64,000 nucleotides of DNA, from contig OX421962.1 in the NCBI GenBank assembly GCA_949128115.1, forward strand, positions 100,780,836 to 100,844,835, in the 5' to 3' direction. Made by a program: the position numbers and the translations under genes. This document shows, in pieces, positions 47,460 through 57,871 of this stretch. The notes below the pieces were generated by a model. That model ran no database searches. It was not told the origin of the DNA and saw only the letters and a program-made list of their open reading frames with translations. This stretch comes from Anaspis maculata. Taxonomy: Eukaryota > Arthropoda > Insecta > Coleoptera > Scraptiidae. Numbering within the stretch: the stretch's first letter is position 1; every line of letters starts with the position of its first letter.

Positions 47460-47609
47460 GGCCCGTCTCATAAAACTACAAACGGCATGACACATTACAT
47501 ACAAATGACAAATTACAAATGTATAACCTTGACGACAAATTGTTGCAACAATGGGTTACCAAGACTACACACTTGTAAATTGTCGTTTGAACTTTTATGA
47601 AACTGGCCC
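47460..47609. mobile_element. 150 bp MITE with CTGA target duplication
   Basis: GGCCCGTCTCATAAAACTAC at the left pairs with AACTTTTATGAAACTGGCCC at the right. CTGA lies directly outside both ends (47456-47459 and 47610-47613). It resembles the MITE at 7695-7821 in the TCTCATAAAA core. Confidence 0.75.
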
Positions 47610-47929
47610 CTGATGATGCTTTTATGCCATCATGCTTTCTGCATGGACTTTTATGTGAACGAGGTGTAACGGAAACGATCATATATTTGTATTTTTTCTT
47701 AGAAACATCGATACATAATTATATCAAAAGGAAAAGGTAATGGGGAAACCATTTGAAAATATCTACTATCAATATGGCGAACATGTGAATCCAGTTTTGC
47801 CACGAATTTTGCACGAAAACCCAATACTCTGATGGGAGGGAAATTTGCATCAAATTTCTTCGTCCGTAATAAGCATTGGTCGATGTTCGGGTGCGTTTAT
47901 GTCTTCGATCGTGGGTATCTGTCGATGAG

Positions 47930-48310
47930 CAGGTGAGGTGAAACATGGCTATCCATGGGGCTTCGCTTGTCTGCAGGCTGTCTGAGCACGATCTTCTCAG
48001 CTCCAGTCTCATTCGTTTTCCTTATCTTTGATGGAACCTCCATCTCCCTTTGGTCAAACGATTCATGCTGTTTTGAAAAAGTGGTGAGAACTTCATTCTC
48101 CTTCCATTTTGGAATGCCCCTCTTAATCACCTGGAACACTGTTCCATCCGAAAGCTCTGTTGTGAAACAGATACCGTTCAATGTCATCATCTCTAAAATG
48201 TAGTTCGCAACAGGGATCACCTTTGTAAACCTTTTCTCTCGATGTCAGGGGTCTACCTTGCCTCCTGATGGCATTCCTCCATTCACAAGCCTTTTCGTCC
48301 TTCAACAAGG
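47930..48310 (-). pseudogene. THAP domain relic (minus strand)
   Basis: On the minus strand from 48308, ACEWRNAIRRQGRPLTS, then GDPCCELHFRDDDIER, matches the second half of a THAP domain (Trp, then Cys-x2-His before the acidic DDI). After a one-base shift near 48160 the match continues as DGTVFQVIKRGIPKWKENEV, the conserved DGT and basic end of the domain, and runs on to about 47930. The first Cys pair is not visible upstream. An AG at the expected border (TTGTTGAAG before 48302) could be a splice acceptor. It is opposite in strand to the THAP relic at 46932. Confidence 0.6.
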
Positions 48311-48890
48311 CAAAACGTTAAACAGATACTATTATAATAAGAATAAATATATCATAGAGGAACCAAGAGAGTCGGATCAGAGCCCCACGTATAGTAGGTA
48401 CAAAGTTTATACAGTTGAACTTACTGCGTGAGGTCGGAACATGCTCCGGCATTTTTGGCCACTTTTCCTCAACCGGGCCTTCTCATTTCCATTGGAGCTT
48501 GTGCACCCTGGCGCACAGCAAGACACGGTGAAGGAATAAAGAAGGAATTTACCTACTCCTAGTTTTGTTACTGTCATCACAAGCAAATTGAATCAGTCAC
48601 TTTGACAAATAATGACTAATTCCAAAATTTGCCACACGAGCGCAAGCAACAGTGGACGGCTCCCTAGGGAACCTGATTATCACGTGACCGGCCGGCCGGC
48701 GTAAGGGAAGCGCATTCTGGCGAACCGTTTGTTTACTCACAGGCCTCGCGGAGTCAAGGACTGACAGCTGTCGGCATCGCGGAAGGCCATAGGCGTCCGT
48801 CCCAACGGGCTGTAGCTGTCACGAACGTCAGATGTGTTCATTTTGGTACCCAGAGCCTGTCCAGAGCCATTTGTATGTAAGAAAATGTGC
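48311..48890. other. Unassigned GC-rich stretch
   Basis: From about 48650 to 48800 the sequence is rich in GC and CpG (CGGCCGGCCGGCGTAAG). No coding signal was recognised. Confidence 0.4.
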
Positions 48891-49563
48891 AGAGCAAGTA
48901 TCCATCACCTGCTGTTGTGTTTGATGGATACAGCGACCAACCCGCAGCACCAAAAGAGAAGAACAGAGACGACGTGCTGCTAGAAAGTCTTGTCCAAATA
49001 TGATTTTCGGTGAGCAGACAACAGCAACCGCCTCAGAGGAGTTTTGAAGCAACGATCTAAACAAATTTGAGTTTATAGACATGCTGAGATTGCTGGGGAC
49101 GCGCTTCGAGCAGAAAGGAGTAGGAGTTAGGCAGGCACCTAACGTTGCCGACTTCGTAATCGTCAATATAGCCCTAGAAGTGGCATCATCAGGAAGCACT
49201 GCCATCATCGTCGACAACACCGTCTCCACGTAATGCTCATTGCCCTTGCCCATCTCGGTGACCGTTTCCTCATGCTGCAATCTGACACCAGTAAGATACA
49301 GCGCAGATTGCTGGTATGGAAGACATTGTTAGCACATGCTGTATCTTGGCGTGACAAGACAAGGGCGTTGTATGGAAAGAGGAAGAAAAAGACGTACTCC
49401 CAAGGCGTAAGGCGAGCACTGCAATTTACAGCAAGTCAAAATATTCGAAGACCTGGAAGACCATGAAGCACACCCGAGAAAGTTCGATAAAATTGACTGG
49501 TGGGTTCTCATGGTCCAAGGACTCACTGAACCAGAAATCAGCTTCAAGCGAATTTGTTCCCGG
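48891..49563 (+). pseudogene. Relic of an uncharacterised arthropod protein resembling PIN/FEN-like nucleases
   Basis: Successive plus-strand frames give YPSPAVVFDGYSD (about 48896-48935), then NDLNKFEFIDMLRLLGTRFE (about 49050-49105), ADFVIVNIALEVASS and TAIIVDNTVS (49145-49230). These are followed by HAVSWRDKTRALYGKRKKKT (about 49330-49395) and NIFEDLEDHEAHPRKF (about 49438-49485). From memory, the order VVFDGY, an L-rich helix, an A-x-AD-V block and an HAVSGCDTTSALYGKGKKK-like block belongs to a large, repetitive insect and cnidarian family with PIN-like nuclease features. Several acidic positions and the GCDTTS core are altered, and at least three frameshifts are needed. It is a pseudogene; function in the window is none. 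Confidence 0.55.
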
Positions 49564-50480
49564 TATTTATGGTATAAAGTCTACATAGATTGACTGGGCT
49601 AGGTGATGTGAGACAGAATGACAGCAACAGCACCGGACCCCGCAAATTTCCTGCTTGCTCCGCTCATGGTCAACTTTGACAAATAGCTGAATTTTATCCC
49701 CTCCCATCGGCCCCTAGTAACGGATGATTGCGTAACCCTTGTACAGCCAAAGCTGTCGATAATCTAGCAACCCTACGGCTCCCGGAATTTTCACGACATA
49801 AAAGTAGCACACATTTGAATGCCTCGATCAGTCTCCTTACCTCTAACCTCCATGGCTTCCACTGAGGATTTCTGCAGCGAAGCACCCGGAACATGCTCTG
49901 GTAGTAACACAGGAACAGAAGCCGCATAACAGTAACAAAATCTAAACCTGCGTCTTGGCGTGAACAGCGTCTGTAAACAGATAAGACTTTGACTGTTTAT
50001 CTGAACTTTGACGCTGTCTTCATTTATTTTGCATTGTTGCGTATTCTACAGGTATTGTGCACCTGCTGTCAATCTGAGAAATTTGAGAATTTCTTGTTTT
50101 TCCACTAGAATAAGCGTTCGTTATTCTCTTTTTCAAGAATTGGAGGTTTTTGAACTAGTTTTTTCCATTCATAGTAGCACCTGACGATAGCATGGCCAAA
50201 ATAGGTCGTTGGAAATGAAAAAAAAACTGACAAAGGTACACGTACGCACCTAAAAGAATCTTCTCTATATTGAAACTATCAACCAATACAACGAATATCA
50301 AATCATTGAAAACACTACCTATAAAAATAAATTCAACTTCATTAGTGAGAACATTCATGTCGTCTCGTCTCTAGCTTCTTCTCCAATATAGTGAGAACTG
50401 CCACTCTTTCAGCACAGCACTCACAGCACAGATCGACTCGTGTAATCCACGCCTCTTCTAGCTGATGCATGCGTCTCTGG
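49564..50480. other. Unassigned stretch
   Basis: Contains the inverted copy (about 49828-49860) of the 47272 segment. Nothing else was recognised. The last four bases (CTGG, 50477-50480) are the target duplication of the LTR element that follows. Confidence 0.4.
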
Positions 50481-51930
50481 TGTAATGGTACGCCCCCCCT
50501 CCCCCCTTTGACATTTCACGTGATTTGCCTCTGATCATCGGAATCCTACGTTGTCCGTTTTTGTTCGCATCTTAACCCTTTGATCCGCTTTTGTTCATGA
50601 GGTGAACGACCCGAGGGGGAAGAAGGTGGAGTTCAAGGTGGACTTCAATGAAACACGCTCATTGCACAGAAAATTACATTTACTCAAAACAAATAAGTGC
50701 AAAATTAGTCTTTTATGGTTCTTTTCTCAAAACACCTAACATGTGACTGACAGAATGAACAAAAGGTACAAAATGGATAAAATGGGCAAAACAATGAAAC
50801 AATTGAAAACAACACAACAAAATATGTCAAACTGTCAAGTCAAAGAAAATGGAGAATGACGGATTCGAAAAAAGAGCACTCATGTGGAAGAACCCAGTCG
50901 AAGAAACCACTGAGTTAAGCTCAAAGAAGAAAACTCTCATGATGTGACAAATGAATAACAAAACTCGCTGACAATTCCCGGTATTCAATGTAAGTAAAAT
51001 TAGTAAAACAAAATCGCAGAAACAACAGTAAACAAATGTAATCACATCAGTAAACAGTCATAATAAATCAAGATTGCATAAAAACACAAAACAAGACAAA
51101 ATAGGGATGGTTAGTAGGATCCTGTAAAAATACCTACACTGAATATCTGACAAAAAGGGCAGCGAGCATCAACAGAAAGGACATAAAAAAAAACATGAGA
51201 AGTCTCAAAGACGGTGGACAATGACATTTGAATGAAAATCAAAGCGTGTCACAACAATTTCAGACAAAAATACGATACAGAAAAATTATTACAATCAAGT
51301 GAGCACGGAACAATCAAATTACTCAAATTCACTGATCTGACCATAAAACTAATGATATAAAATTCAAACAGACAAAGTAAATGCAATAAACCAACTGCAC
51401 TGATTTAATCCAGGCAAAAAGCGGCGTTCGTGCCTTCAAAATTATCTGAGCGTATGTTTTAATAAAGAGGACGTACTTTTAATTCAATTCGACAATAAAT
51501 TAGCAACTTAAACCAAGTAGTGTTCAAAAATAAAACGACAAACGAATACACAAGTAATTGGAAATACTACAAAAATTAATATTTACCTAGAAAACACACG
51601 CACAACACAGCCTCTTCGATAAACTACCCGCATCTTTCTGCCCCCGTGCTGGTCTAGTTCCTCTCTTCCGTGCCTGCAGACGGCGAAGGCCCTCGTTTAA
51701 AGTAATAAAATCTCGTCGCTCGACCGATTTACAGTATTAGCACGGGCGACACTATGGTCGAAAGTCCCAAATGTGACCGTATCAAAACTGCCCGACCATG
51801 GGTTAACACAAGTTCGCATTTTTGTGCCTGTTTCGTTAAAAGGGGAATTTTTAAAACTAAATATTTCTAGCTATGCAGTGCGCTGATTTAATATACATTT
51901 TTATATGGTAAAATAAGGTGAATTCCCACA
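50481..51930 (-). repeat. LTR, downstream copy (3' in element orientation)
   Basis: Intact 1450 bp LTR. In element orientation it starts TGTGGGAATTCACC (51930 leftward) and ends CGTACCATTACA (at 50481). The frame beginning MITFVYCCFC on the minus strand is identical in both LTRs simply because the LTRs are. Confidence 0.88.
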
Positions 51931-53340
51931 GAACGCCCCTTGAAGAAACGACGGAAGAGAACAGAGGACGATGACGGAGGTTCTTCAACAAACCCAAGAC
52001 AGGTCATGTGATGTGGCTTATTCTTCTTGGTGATCTTCTTTTTCTTCTAGTTGTTCTTCTTTTTCTCATTGTTGTTCTTCTTTTTCCTCTGTTTCTTTTT
52101 CCAAGATGACTCCAGAAGCAACCAGACAAAACTTGACAAAACGTTCAGATCCGTGGTTAACGTTCAGATCCGTGGGTCAGTGAAACGAGCAACGCCCCTA
52201 GACGATAAAAGTTGAGCATGGTCCAGATGGTGGTGAGAACGGTTTCGATTTCTTCAGTGACAAGCAACTTCTTCGGAACCAGACAAAAGGCGGACGCCCC
52301 TAGATTGCATTTGGTGACCACAGAGTTTTGCTTTCCGTTGACAATGGGAATTTCTGTAGGCAATGAGTGATTTCTGCTTCAGACAAGACGCTTCAGTGGA
52401 ACCAGTAGATGATGTAGTCAAAATGTTGATGAATGGTGATGTTGACTACAGGTAAGAAATTTTGTCATCAAGAGGCAAGATGACAATGACGTTTCTTGAA
52501 AATTTCCGGTGCCAAAATTGTTGTAGGATCAGGTTGCAAGATGACAGTGACATTTGGATGTTCGTTTCGTCTCAGCAGAAGATTTTTCTTTGTTCAGTGG
52601 TCAGACAGTGGTGTTGAACAAAATGGCGGCGAGGTCTTGCGAATTGTCAGTGGTGATGTTTTGCAAGATGGTGTGACTGGTTCAATTGAGCATGTCAGGT
52701 CAATGATGTTGTTTGGTTCGACAACTCCGGTGTTGCTGCAATTATGTTTCGTGAAGCAAGACACGTTCCCGTTGAGCACAGCTTGCTGGTTCGGCAGAAA
52801 TCGTCAGATGAGTGTTCTTGAATTTTTCTGTGATGGTAGGATCAGGTACACCATCTGGTACGTCGTCATGTGGAAGAATCCATTTCCAGGAGAATCAGTC
52901 CAACGTCAGGTACAAGTGTCCACAAGATTGAAATTGGCATTTCATGAAACAAAATCAGAATCAGCAGTAAATGGTTCACACAAAAACAAACAAAAATATT
53001 CTCTCAACATCGTTCTTTTCTCTGAACACTCTTGGTTTGAATGGTTTGACAAAAAAAACAATTTCTTTCCCCCTCCCCCACAGGCTTCCCCCCATGAACA
53101 ACGCCGATTGGAGAAAAACAAAATTGATCTCATCGTTTCCCTCTCTGACCAATTCCCTATCTTGAACAATCCGGATTGACAAAAAAAACTCGCTCCTTGG
53201 ACAATCCTTGTACAATCTGGATTTACTAGAGAAAAACTCGTTGGTGGACGATCCTGTTTCTCCTCTCGTGAACAATCCTTCCTTTCTCCATGGACAATCC
53301 GATGAAAATAAAAAAAAACTTGATGAAAAAATCCTTGTTC

Positions 53341-53540
53341 TGGAACACTCCTGGCTTCTCTCCACAGAGTTCCCCCCTTTGAACTATCCTGCGTGAACAA
53401 TACGACAAAAAAAAAATAGTTGATCCTTGCACACTCCTGACTTCTCATGGCTTCTCCAGACTTCTTTCCCCAGCGTTCCCCCCCTTTTGAACAATCCTGC
53501 CGTCTTCCCACAGCGTCCCCCCCTTTTGAACAATCCTGGT
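53341..53540 (-). repeat. Leader repeats combining primer-site and polypurine-like sequence
   Basis: On the minus strand a ~39 bp unit recurs at least three times (about 53539-53503, 53500-53461 and 53395-53360). It reads CAGGATTGTTCAAAAGGGGG, then GGACGCTGTGGGAAGA, with changes. Its first part equals the end of the primer site. Its second part resembles the polypurine tract plus the first bases of the LTR (TGTGGGAA). Confidence 0.7.
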
Positions 53541-53550
53541 CACGGCACCA
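53532..53550 (-). promoter_or_regulatory. Primer-binding site complementary to tRNA-His
   Basis: The plus strand reads AATCCTGGTCACGGCACCA, which matches the 3' end of insect tRNA-His including CCA, as I remember it. The minus strand is therefore a 19 bp primer site, three bases inside the right LTR. It fixes the element's orientation. Confidence 0.85.
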
Positions 53551-53553
53551 CTC

Positions 53554-54967
53554 TGTAATGGTACGCCCCCCCTCCCCCCTTTGACATTTCACGTGATTTG
53601 CCTCTGATCATCGGAATCCTACGTTGTCCGTTTTTGTTCGCATCTTAACCCTTTGATCCGCTTTTGTTCATGAGGTGAACGACCCGAGGGGGAAGAAGGT
53701 GGAGTTCAAGGTGGACTTCAATGAAACACGCTCATTGCACAGAAAATTACATTTACTCAAAACAAATAAGTGCAAAATTAGTCTTTTATGGTTCTTTTCT
53801 CAAAACACCTAACATGTGACTGACAGAATGAACAAAAGGTACAAAATGGATAAAATGGGCAAAACAATGAAACAATTGAAAACAACACAACAAAATATGT
53901 CAAACTGTCAAGTCAAAGAAAATGGAGAATGACGGATTCGAAAAAAGAGCACTCATGTGGAAGAACCCAGTCGAAGAAACCACTGAGTTAAGCTCAAAGA
54001 AGAAAACTCTCATGATGTGACAAATGAATAACAAAACTCGCTGACAATTCCCGGTATTCAATGTAAGTAAAATTAGTAAAACAAAATCGCAGAAACAACA
54101 GTAAACAAATGTAATCACATCAGTAAACAGTCATAATAAATCAAGATTGCATAAAAACACAAAACAAGACAAAATAGGGATGGTTAGTAGGATCCTGTAA
54201 AAATACCTACACTGAATATCTGACAAAAAGGGCAGCGAGCATCAACAGAAAGGACATAAAAAAAAACATGAGAAGTCTCAAAGACGGTGGACAATGACAT
54301 TTGAATGAAAATCAAAGCGTGTCACAACAATTTCAGACAAAAATACGATACAGAAAAATTATTACAATCAAGTGAGCACGGAACAATCAAATTACTCAAA
54401 TTCACTGATCTGACCATAAAACTAATGATATAAAATTCAAACAGACAAAGTAAATGCAATAAACCAACTGCACTGATTTAATCCAGGCAAAAAGCGGCGT
54501 TCGTGCCTTCAAAATTATCTGAGCGTATGTTTTAATAAAGAGGACGTACTTTTAATTCAATTCGACAGTAAATTAGCAACTTAAACCAAGTAGTGTTCAA
54601 AAATAAAACGACAAACGAATACACAAGTAATTGGAAATACTACAAAAATTAATATTTACCTAGAAAACACACGCACAACACAGCCTCTTCGATAAACTAC
54701 CCGCATCTTTCTGCCCCCGTGCTGGTCTAGTTCCTCTCTTCCGTGCCTGCAGACGGCGAAGGCCCTCGTTTAAAGTAATAAAATCTCGTCGCTCGACCGA
54801 TTTACAGTCTTAGCACGGGCGACACTATGGTCGAAAGTCCCAAATGTGACCGTATCAAAACTGCCCGACCATGGGTTAACACAAGTTCGCATTTTTGTGC
54901 CTGTTTCGTTAAAAGGGGAATTTTTAAAACTAAATATTTCTAGCTATGCAGTGCGCTGATTTAATAT
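53554..54967 (-). repeat. LTR, upstream copy, main part
   Basis: 1414 bp nearly identical to 50481-51894. The remaining 36 bp of this LTR are at 57836-57871, beyond the insertion. Confidence 0.88.
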
Positions 54968-56773
54968 TGAAACACCCCTAACTCTTTAGCTTCTGCGCCT
55001 GGATGGATAGGCAACCCAACATACTCCAATTTAATCCAACTTATTTGAATTAAATCACTTTTCCCGCTCTTGGGACTGCTTTGGCCGGTGATCGTCTAGT
55101 ATCAGGACACCATCCTGTTGTGCATCCTTCTTGTGGTTCGAGGATAGAGATCCTGGGCGTGTTGAGATCGAATTAACCTCTAGTTTGAACGCAGTAAGAC
55201 ACAAAAATTAGTTGTAACATAAAATCAATCTATTGTCTTCTATTTACATGTCAAAGTGTTTAAATAAAGGCTCGTTCCTATAACTAACCCTACCTCAACG
55301 CTGGTAACTAAGATAGCTAAGTTTTCTAAGTGTTCCCTAAGAGATGAGTTTCCCCTAATAATTATTTCAAAGCCGTCACACATCAATACTCCGATGAACA
55401 CCTGATTCTACACCTTGACCAACATTTAAACTTTGTTTGGGGTTGCGTGGTTCGAAATTCTTATCGTGGATTCATCAGATTCAACATTTAAGTTAGTGTT
55501 ATAGGTTATGTTAGGGTTAGGCCCAGCGTCTAGACACCGAAAAAGGGTTTGAGTGACTTTTGCGAGCGATGGGAACTCCCCCCCTCTCTTTTCTGTTGTC
55601 CCCTGTTCCCTACAATCTAAGTTCGTGGGCCGGTGTGTGCGGGGCTCCTCCTATTAGGAACTCTTTTCAAAGGCTGCGTCTCTTATTTTCTGGACTATTC
55701 TTTTTGCATGACTCTTTTTAGGCTATGGTAATCTTTTGCCCGTTTTGGAAGGGATTGGATATGGCCTGTGCCCTTGTGGAGAACTGGACCTATTTTCACC
55801 TTGAATTGCCCTTGAAGCTTAGAAGGATTTCACGAACGCGAGTGTCTATAGCCGGAAATGCAAAACCAAATTTCACCCTTCCAAAAACTTCGGAACCAAT
55901 GGTGTACGCGAACAATTACTCAAGTCAAGGTACAAACTCTCGTGTGAAGACCCTTTGATTGAACCCCGTTCTGTTTGTGTGAAGTGAACCCCATTGTTGC
56001 TAAAAACCTACTAAGGTGCTCGCCGACGAACTAACGCGAGAAGGCTTCGAAACAACTATTTTTCCCTATAAAATAAATATCAGATTGCTAACCAACTATT
56101 GAGCCGTAACAATTCATTATAGGTACAAATTTATCGAAGCGTCGCGTCGTCGAATGTCCAGGGAATTATTAGAACCGCTCTCCATCTCACGATTAAACAA
56201 TCTTCATTAACTTCATGGGAATACTGCAACAAATTAAGTAGTGTTACGCGACCCCAAACCAGACGCCCCTCTAGGTGAAACTCCTCTCCATAACATCCGT
56301 CATTTAATAATGATTCTCTTGTACTTTATAACCCAACCAACATGGAAATCTAAGTAACTGCAGTTGCACGCTAAAACAAAGTCAAATTAGTCTCACGGAG
56401 GGGGGGGGGGGGGGGTCGTTGTCCTAAACCGATTATTATTAACAATTGCTACTCTAGGACAGGGTCCGAACCCTGGTTTCAACAAACGCGATTTTAGTTC
56501 TTTCCAGTTCCTCGTTTCGCGATTCCCTAAATTCAGCAGCGCGTATTCAGAAGTGTCGTTCCAAGCTCTGTCGAAGTTCCAACCCCAACCCCTGGACTGC
56601 AGGTACCACCCACTGAGAAGTTGAAGTCTACCCCGTGTCGATCGTGGCTTTCTAGGACATTGCAAATCTCAATCGTAGGTCGTCTGCCCCACCCCACAAG
56701 ATCGCTCCTTTTCCACCGCGAGGTACCGTTCTGCGAGCACTAGCATCCAGCACTGAAGCTCAGCCCAGATGGA

Positions 56774-56998
56774 GAAGATCAAGACACGACCCCGAAACTG
56801 ATCAGGACACGTCCGGTGGAAGATCAAGACACAGCCCGAGACTGATCAGGACACGTCCGGTGGAAGATCAAGACACGACTCGAAAGTCGATCAGGACACA
56901 TGACACCGGAAGATCAAGACACAGCCCGAAACTGATCAGGACACATGACACCGGAAGATCAAGACACAGCCCGAAGGTAGATCAGGACACGTCGCCGC
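56774..56998 (+). repeat. Minisatellite, five copies of a ~45 bp unit
   Basis: AGATCAAGACAC begins copies at about 56776, 56821, 56865, 56911 and 56956. Each has ACTGATCAGGACAC or a variant about 25 bases later. It lies inside the 2864 bp insertion. Confidence 0.85.
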
Positions 56999-57247
56999 GG
57001 AGCTCGTTATCAGAGATGGATGCGAGTGTTCGATGCAGGTTCCTCTTCCAATAGGCAGCGTTCTGTGTGAAGGGTTCCAACCCCATGGATATGAAATTAT
57101 ACAATCTCTTCGGAGGCAAATGACGCACTCAGGTTTACCTCGGTTACTCGCGATACCCACACGGTCCAAGGGCTCTTGCTTTAGCTTGAAAACTCCCTGG
57201 TAAAAGACGTCTCCCAACGTACAACGCAATTTAATCACGGAGGGGAA

Positions 57248-57787
57248 ATGAGATGCGCACCGGTGCAAAATCCAACAAACTTGATACTAATTTTCACGCG
57301 AACGCGAGCAAATGTGCAATTCCGGTATTTAGAAATATGGGATGAACAATCAAGCGCGAGTGGTGCGACGACTGCAACTCCCGATGATGAAGGGCTTGAT
57401 GTAGACGGGCAAATCACATCTAATAAATACTACCACGGCGCGGATGGAAATCTCTTCGATGGCGGGCTGGACTGGGCGCGGTGGCGCGTGAGGACTGAGG
57501 AGATGAGCGTAATGGTAATTAGACGTCGAAAATATTGTCGCGCATTCAATATGAGAACGCCGATATGCGGGCATTGGCACACGAGGAAGTCGCGTAATTG
57601 CGAGGTGCGGCGGAGCACATGGACATCGGCTGGTCTTCGGCGTGGAGTTGAGAGTGTCCAAAGAATTGTAGCTAAATTGTTTTATACCAGGTCTCGAACT
57701 TTCTGCGTGGACATTACACGGCTAGCGACATCTTTTAACCATGTGGTGAACTTGCATCGCACGCTCAATTCCCAATACTCTTATTGA
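57248..57787 (+). CDS. Open frame of unknown nature inside the insertion
   Basis: 179 codons from ATG with no stop, in a GC-rich stretch near the right end of the 2864 bp insertion. The product is basic (many Arg, with VIRRRKYCR), has no signal peptide or membrane segment, and matches no family I recognise. Overlapping minus-strand frames of 60-100 codons suggest that high GC may explain its length. Whether it is expressed is unknown. Confidence 0.2.
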   Translation: MRCAPVQNPTNLILIFTRTRANVQFRYLEIWDEQSSASGATTATPDDEGLDVDGQITSNKYYHGADGNLFDGGLDWARWRVRTEEMSVMVIRRRKYCRAFNMRTPICGHWHTRKSRNCEVRRSTWTSAGLRRGVESVQRIVAKLFYTRSRTFCVDITRLATSFNHVVNLHRTLNSQYSY

Positions 57788-57835
57788 TTTTTCCTCCGCG
57801 TGTTTTCGACCCGTACAAGCGGTGCGTTTCAATAT

Positions 57836-57871
57836 ACATTTTTATATGGTAAAATAAGGTGAATTCCCACA
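57836..57871 (-). repeat. LTR, upstream copy, displaced first 36 bp
   Basis: ACATTTTTATATGGTAAAAT, then AAGGTGAATTCCCACA, is identical to 51895-51930 and completes the interrupted LTR. Confidence 0.9.

Larger units (their letters stand above)
51931..53553 (-). other. Internal region of the LTR element, no gag or pol
   Basis: In element orientation it starts with a GAG spacer, the primer site, then purine-rich leader repeats (53341-53540) and about 1.3 kb of low-complexity sequence. A TTCTTCTTTTTC-type tract occupies about 52020-52110. The stretch next to the downstream LTR (TTCAAGGGGCGTTC before TGTGGG) is a weak polypurine tract. A 227-codon open frame on the opposite strand (52496-53179) resembles nothing known and is probably chance. 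Confidence 0.7.
54968..57831. mobile_element. 2864 bp insertion in the LTR, TGAAAC...GTTTCA ends, ATAT duplication
   Basis: The insertion begins TGAAACACCCCTAACTC and ends GCGGTGCGTTTCA. ATAT flanks it (54964-54967 and 57832-57835), and the LTR resumes exactly where it stopped. The TG...CA ends and the 4 bp ATAT duplication fit a solo LTR of a Gypsy-type retrotransposon, unusually long. It contains a tRNA-His-like segment (55084-55145), a G run (56398-56416), a minisatellite (56774-56998) and a GC-rich right part. No reverse transcriptase was seen. Confidence 0.8.
50481..57871 (-). mobile_element. Young non-autonomous LTR retrotransposon (LARD-like), tRNA-His primed
   Basis: Two 1450 bp LTRs begin TGTAATGGTACG and end GAATTCCCACA on the plus strand. 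CTGG flanks the whole (50477-50480 and 57872-57875). I noticed only two substitutions between the LTRs (near 51490/54565 and 51747/54810). The primer-binding site lies next to the right LTR on the minus strand, so the element runs right to left. The 1623 bp interior (51931-53553) has no gag or pol and must depend on proteins from elsewhere. The right (upstream) LTR is split by a 2864 bp insertion at 54968-57831. Confidence 0.88.

Noticed and set aside
52496..53179. 227-codon plus-strand frame, the longest in the window
   Set aside because: It lies antisense in the non-coding interior of the LTR element, overlaps long frames on the other strand, and has no recognisable domain.
50827..54118. 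Two identical 72-codon frames 3 kb apart
   Set aside because: Both lie in the two near-identical LTRs, and there is no sign of coding.
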